Below, one piece after another: positions 6,552 to 7,480 of a DNA stretch of 7,480 bases. Source of the stretch: Marinilabiliales bacterium (lineage in GTDB: Bacteria; Bacteroidota; Bacteroidia; Bacteroidales; F082); the NCBI GenBank assembly GCA_002869465.1, contig PKSW01000415.1:1-7480 (forward strand), read 5' to 3'. Under the pieces are notes generated by a model. The model saw only the letters and a list, made by a program, of their open reading frames with translations, did no database searches and was not told where the DNA came from. Made by a program: the position numbers and the translations under genes. Every line of letters starts with the position of its first letter. Position 1 is the stretch's first letter.

Positions 6552-7250
6552 TTACCCTTTTTCACTGATACTGATCAAACGGTCGTAATCTATCACTTTG
6601 AATTTTTTACCATCCATTTGGATCAGCCCGTCTTCATTGAACTTTTTAATCATGCGGATCACAGTTTCAGAGCTCATGCCTGACAATTCAGCCAGGTCTT
6701 TTCTGGATAGTGGTAAGTCAAATTCGGCTTTTTTAAAAACCTGCCTCGAAAGACAAAGCAAAATATCTGCCAAACGGCCATAGGCTTGTTTATGTGTTAG
6801 GCAGAAGAAACGACCGTTGATCTGGATGCTGTTGGCACTTAATATATCGATCACTTCTTTTGCAAATTCAGCATTTTGCTTCACCATTTGTCTGAAAGCA
6901 TTAATATCAATCAACTTAACGCGCGAATCAACATAGGTCATTGCCGAATACCGGAAGGTATTATTCTCCTCCGACAAGGATGTAAGTCCCAGCAAATTCC
7001 CTTGCGGAATAATTTTTAATACCAGTGATTTTGATCCGTCATCCAAATATACTTTTGCCAGTCCCTTTTCCATATACATTACGTGCGAAACAAAACTACC
7101 CTGCTTGCAAATGATCTCGTTCTTTTTATAATCAATCACTACAGAGTTGGAATCAATAAAATCCATTTCTTTTTTACTGAGTGTTTCAAAACACCTGCAA
7201 TGATGCAAACTAATCGTACAACTTGTTCCTTGTATAAACCTGGTATCCAT
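6552..7250 (-). CDS. Crp/Fnr-family transcription regulator, FNR-like
   Basis: A 232-residue DNA-binding regulator of usual Crp/Fnr length. Residues about 20-140 form the cyclic-nucleotide-binding-type beta-roll (NEIICKQG at 45-51, EKGLAKVYLDDG at 61-72, LLGLTSL at 86-92), followed by the dimerisation helix. The C-terminal winged helix-turn-helix has LSRKDLAELSGMSSETVIRM at 181-200. Its recognition helix carries E195 and R199, aligning with E209 and R213 of E. coli FNR; FNR's S212 is I198 here. The N-terminus has Cys11, Cys18 and Cys20 (SCTISLHHCRC), which resembles the FNR iron-sulfur region (CSISQLC) but lacks the first FNR cysteine and an equivalent of FNR Cys122. Sensing may therefore be redox or [Fe-S] based, or neither. 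The start at 7250 is supported by AGGAAAG seven bases upstream. An FNR-like box and an exact -7 element lie upstream, suggesting self-regulation. It converges on the propeller gene, with 81 bases between them. Confidence 0.93.
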   Translation of the reverse strand: MDTRFIQGTSCTISLHHCRCFETLSKKEMDFIDSNSVVIDYKKNEIICKQGSFVSHVMYMEKGLAKVYLDDGSKSLVLKIIPQGNLLGLTSLSEENNTFRYSAMTYVDSRVKLIDINAFRQMVKQNAEFAKEVIDILSANSIQINGRFFCLTHKQAYGRLADILLCLSRQVFKKAEFDLPLSRKDLAELSGMSSETVIRMIKKFNEDGLIQMDGKKFKVIDYDRLISISEKG

Positions 7251-7272
7251 TTGATTTCTTTCCTAATCCCAA

Positions 7273-7280
7273 CAAAAATA
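7273..7280 (-). promoter_or_regulatory. -7 promoter element of the Crp/Fnr gene
   Basis: Read on the minus strand this is TATTTTTG, an exact match to the Bacteroidota -7 consensus TAnnTTTG, placing the transcription start near 7266-7269 and about 17-20 bases before the ATG. No convincing -33 TTTG is seen at normal spacing. The FNR-like box lies in that place instead, which fits an activator-dependent promoter. Confidence 0.5.
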
Positions 7281-7301
7281 CAAATTAAATCAATTTAAAA
7301 C

Positions 7302-7315
7302 CTGATTCAGATCAA
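7302..7315. promoter_or_regulatory. FNR-like binding box
   Basis: CTGATTCAGATCAA matches the E. coli-type FNR consensus TTGAT-N4-ATCAA at 9 of 10 defined bases, with the TGAT/ATCA core perfect. Its centre is about 40 bases upstream of the start predicted from the -7 element at 7273-7280, close to the class II activator position of -41.5. It could also serve the divergent rightward gene. The match is seen directly. Occupancy by the adjacent regulator is inferred, supported by that protein's conserved E195 and R199. Confidence 0.6.
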
Positions 7316-7356
7316 ATTTTAAACCCATATAAAGCATTCTTTTTTACTACCTATTC

Positions 7357-7380
7357 CTATTGTTTATTTATTAACAATAG
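7357..7380. promoter_or_regulatory. 8+8 bp inverted repeat (possible operator)
   Basis: CTATTGTT and AACAATAG are perfect reverse complements separated by the 8-base spacer TATTTATT. The repeat lies upstream of AATCTTTG at 7393-7400 (7 of 8 to TAnnTTTG) and the possible rightward start at 7450, so it would be centred about -36 relative to that promoter. It is distinct in sequence from the FNR-like box, suggesting a second regulator. The symmetry is seen; the role is inferred. Confidence 0.4.
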
Positions 7381-7449
7381 ACTTAAAACAGCAATCTTTG
7401 TAGAGCCATAAATTATGAATAGTAATTAACGATTAAAACCCAATCCAAT

Positions 7450-7480
7450 ATGTTACAACATAAAATATTTTCAGTTTTCG
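7450..7480 (+). CDS. Possible start of a divergent gene, cut by window edge
   Basis: An ATG at 7450 opens a frame (MLQHKIFSVF...) that runs off the window. The nearest upstream in-frame stop is the TAA at 7423-7425, and no other start lies between. A weak -7-like element (AATCTTTG, 7393-7400) sits at a reasonable distance. Ten codons are too few to assign any function, and no Shine-Dalgarno is visible, so this could be chance. Confidence 0.3.
   Translation, partial: MLQHKIFSVF

Overview
The window looks like a chromosomal segment of a low-GC member of the Bacteroidota, probably a Bacteroidales/Marinilabiliales-type or flavobacterial lineage. Two adjacent large secreted proteins end in type IX secretion system (T9SS) type A sorting domains, a secretion route restricted to this phylum. 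There is also an OmpA/PorT-like outer-membrane barrel, most starts lack a clear Shine-Dalgarno sequence and follow AT-rich leaders, and one promoter matches the phylum's TAnnTTTG -7 element exactly. No mobile element, CRISPR array, rRNA or tRNA was seen.

Layout from left to right. (1) 1-516 is the 3' part of a short-chain dehydrogenase/reductase cut by the window edge. (2) The gap 517-733 holds an exact 18-bp palindrome at 563-580. (3) 734-1429 and 1431-2558 form a tight two-gene operon with one base between the genes: an outer-membrane beta-barrel protein, then a class C beta-lactamase-like serine hydrolase carried as a lipoprotein. (4) 2729-3718 encodes a secreted protein with an unrecognised N-terminal region and a T9SS tail. 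(5) 3891-6470 encodes an 859-residue secreted protein with 14 Ycf48/BNR-type propeller repeats, a P/Homo-B-like domain and a T9SS tail. These two T9SS genes are preceded by nearly the same promoter and leader (TTGACA-N17-TATATT, then a conserved leader), so they are probably co-regulated. (6) On the minus strand, converging on gene 5, 6552-7250 encodes a Crp/Fnr-family regulator. (7) The right edge (7251-7480) is a regulatory region between divergent genes. It holds an FNR-like box, an exact -7 element for the regulator, a separate 8+8 bp inverted repeat, and possibly the first codons of a rightward gene.

How they may work together: apart from the SDR and the regulator, every complete gene encodes an exported protein of the outer membrane or cell surface. 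The Crp/Fnr regulator probably controls itself, and perhaps its divergent neighbour, through the box at 7302-7315. Nothing in the sequence shows that it controls the T9SS genes. I see no convincing new multi-gene system. The best leads are the duplicated promoter-leader, the double seven-blade propeller, the regulator's unusual cysteine layout together with its FNR-like box, and the 18-bp palindrome.
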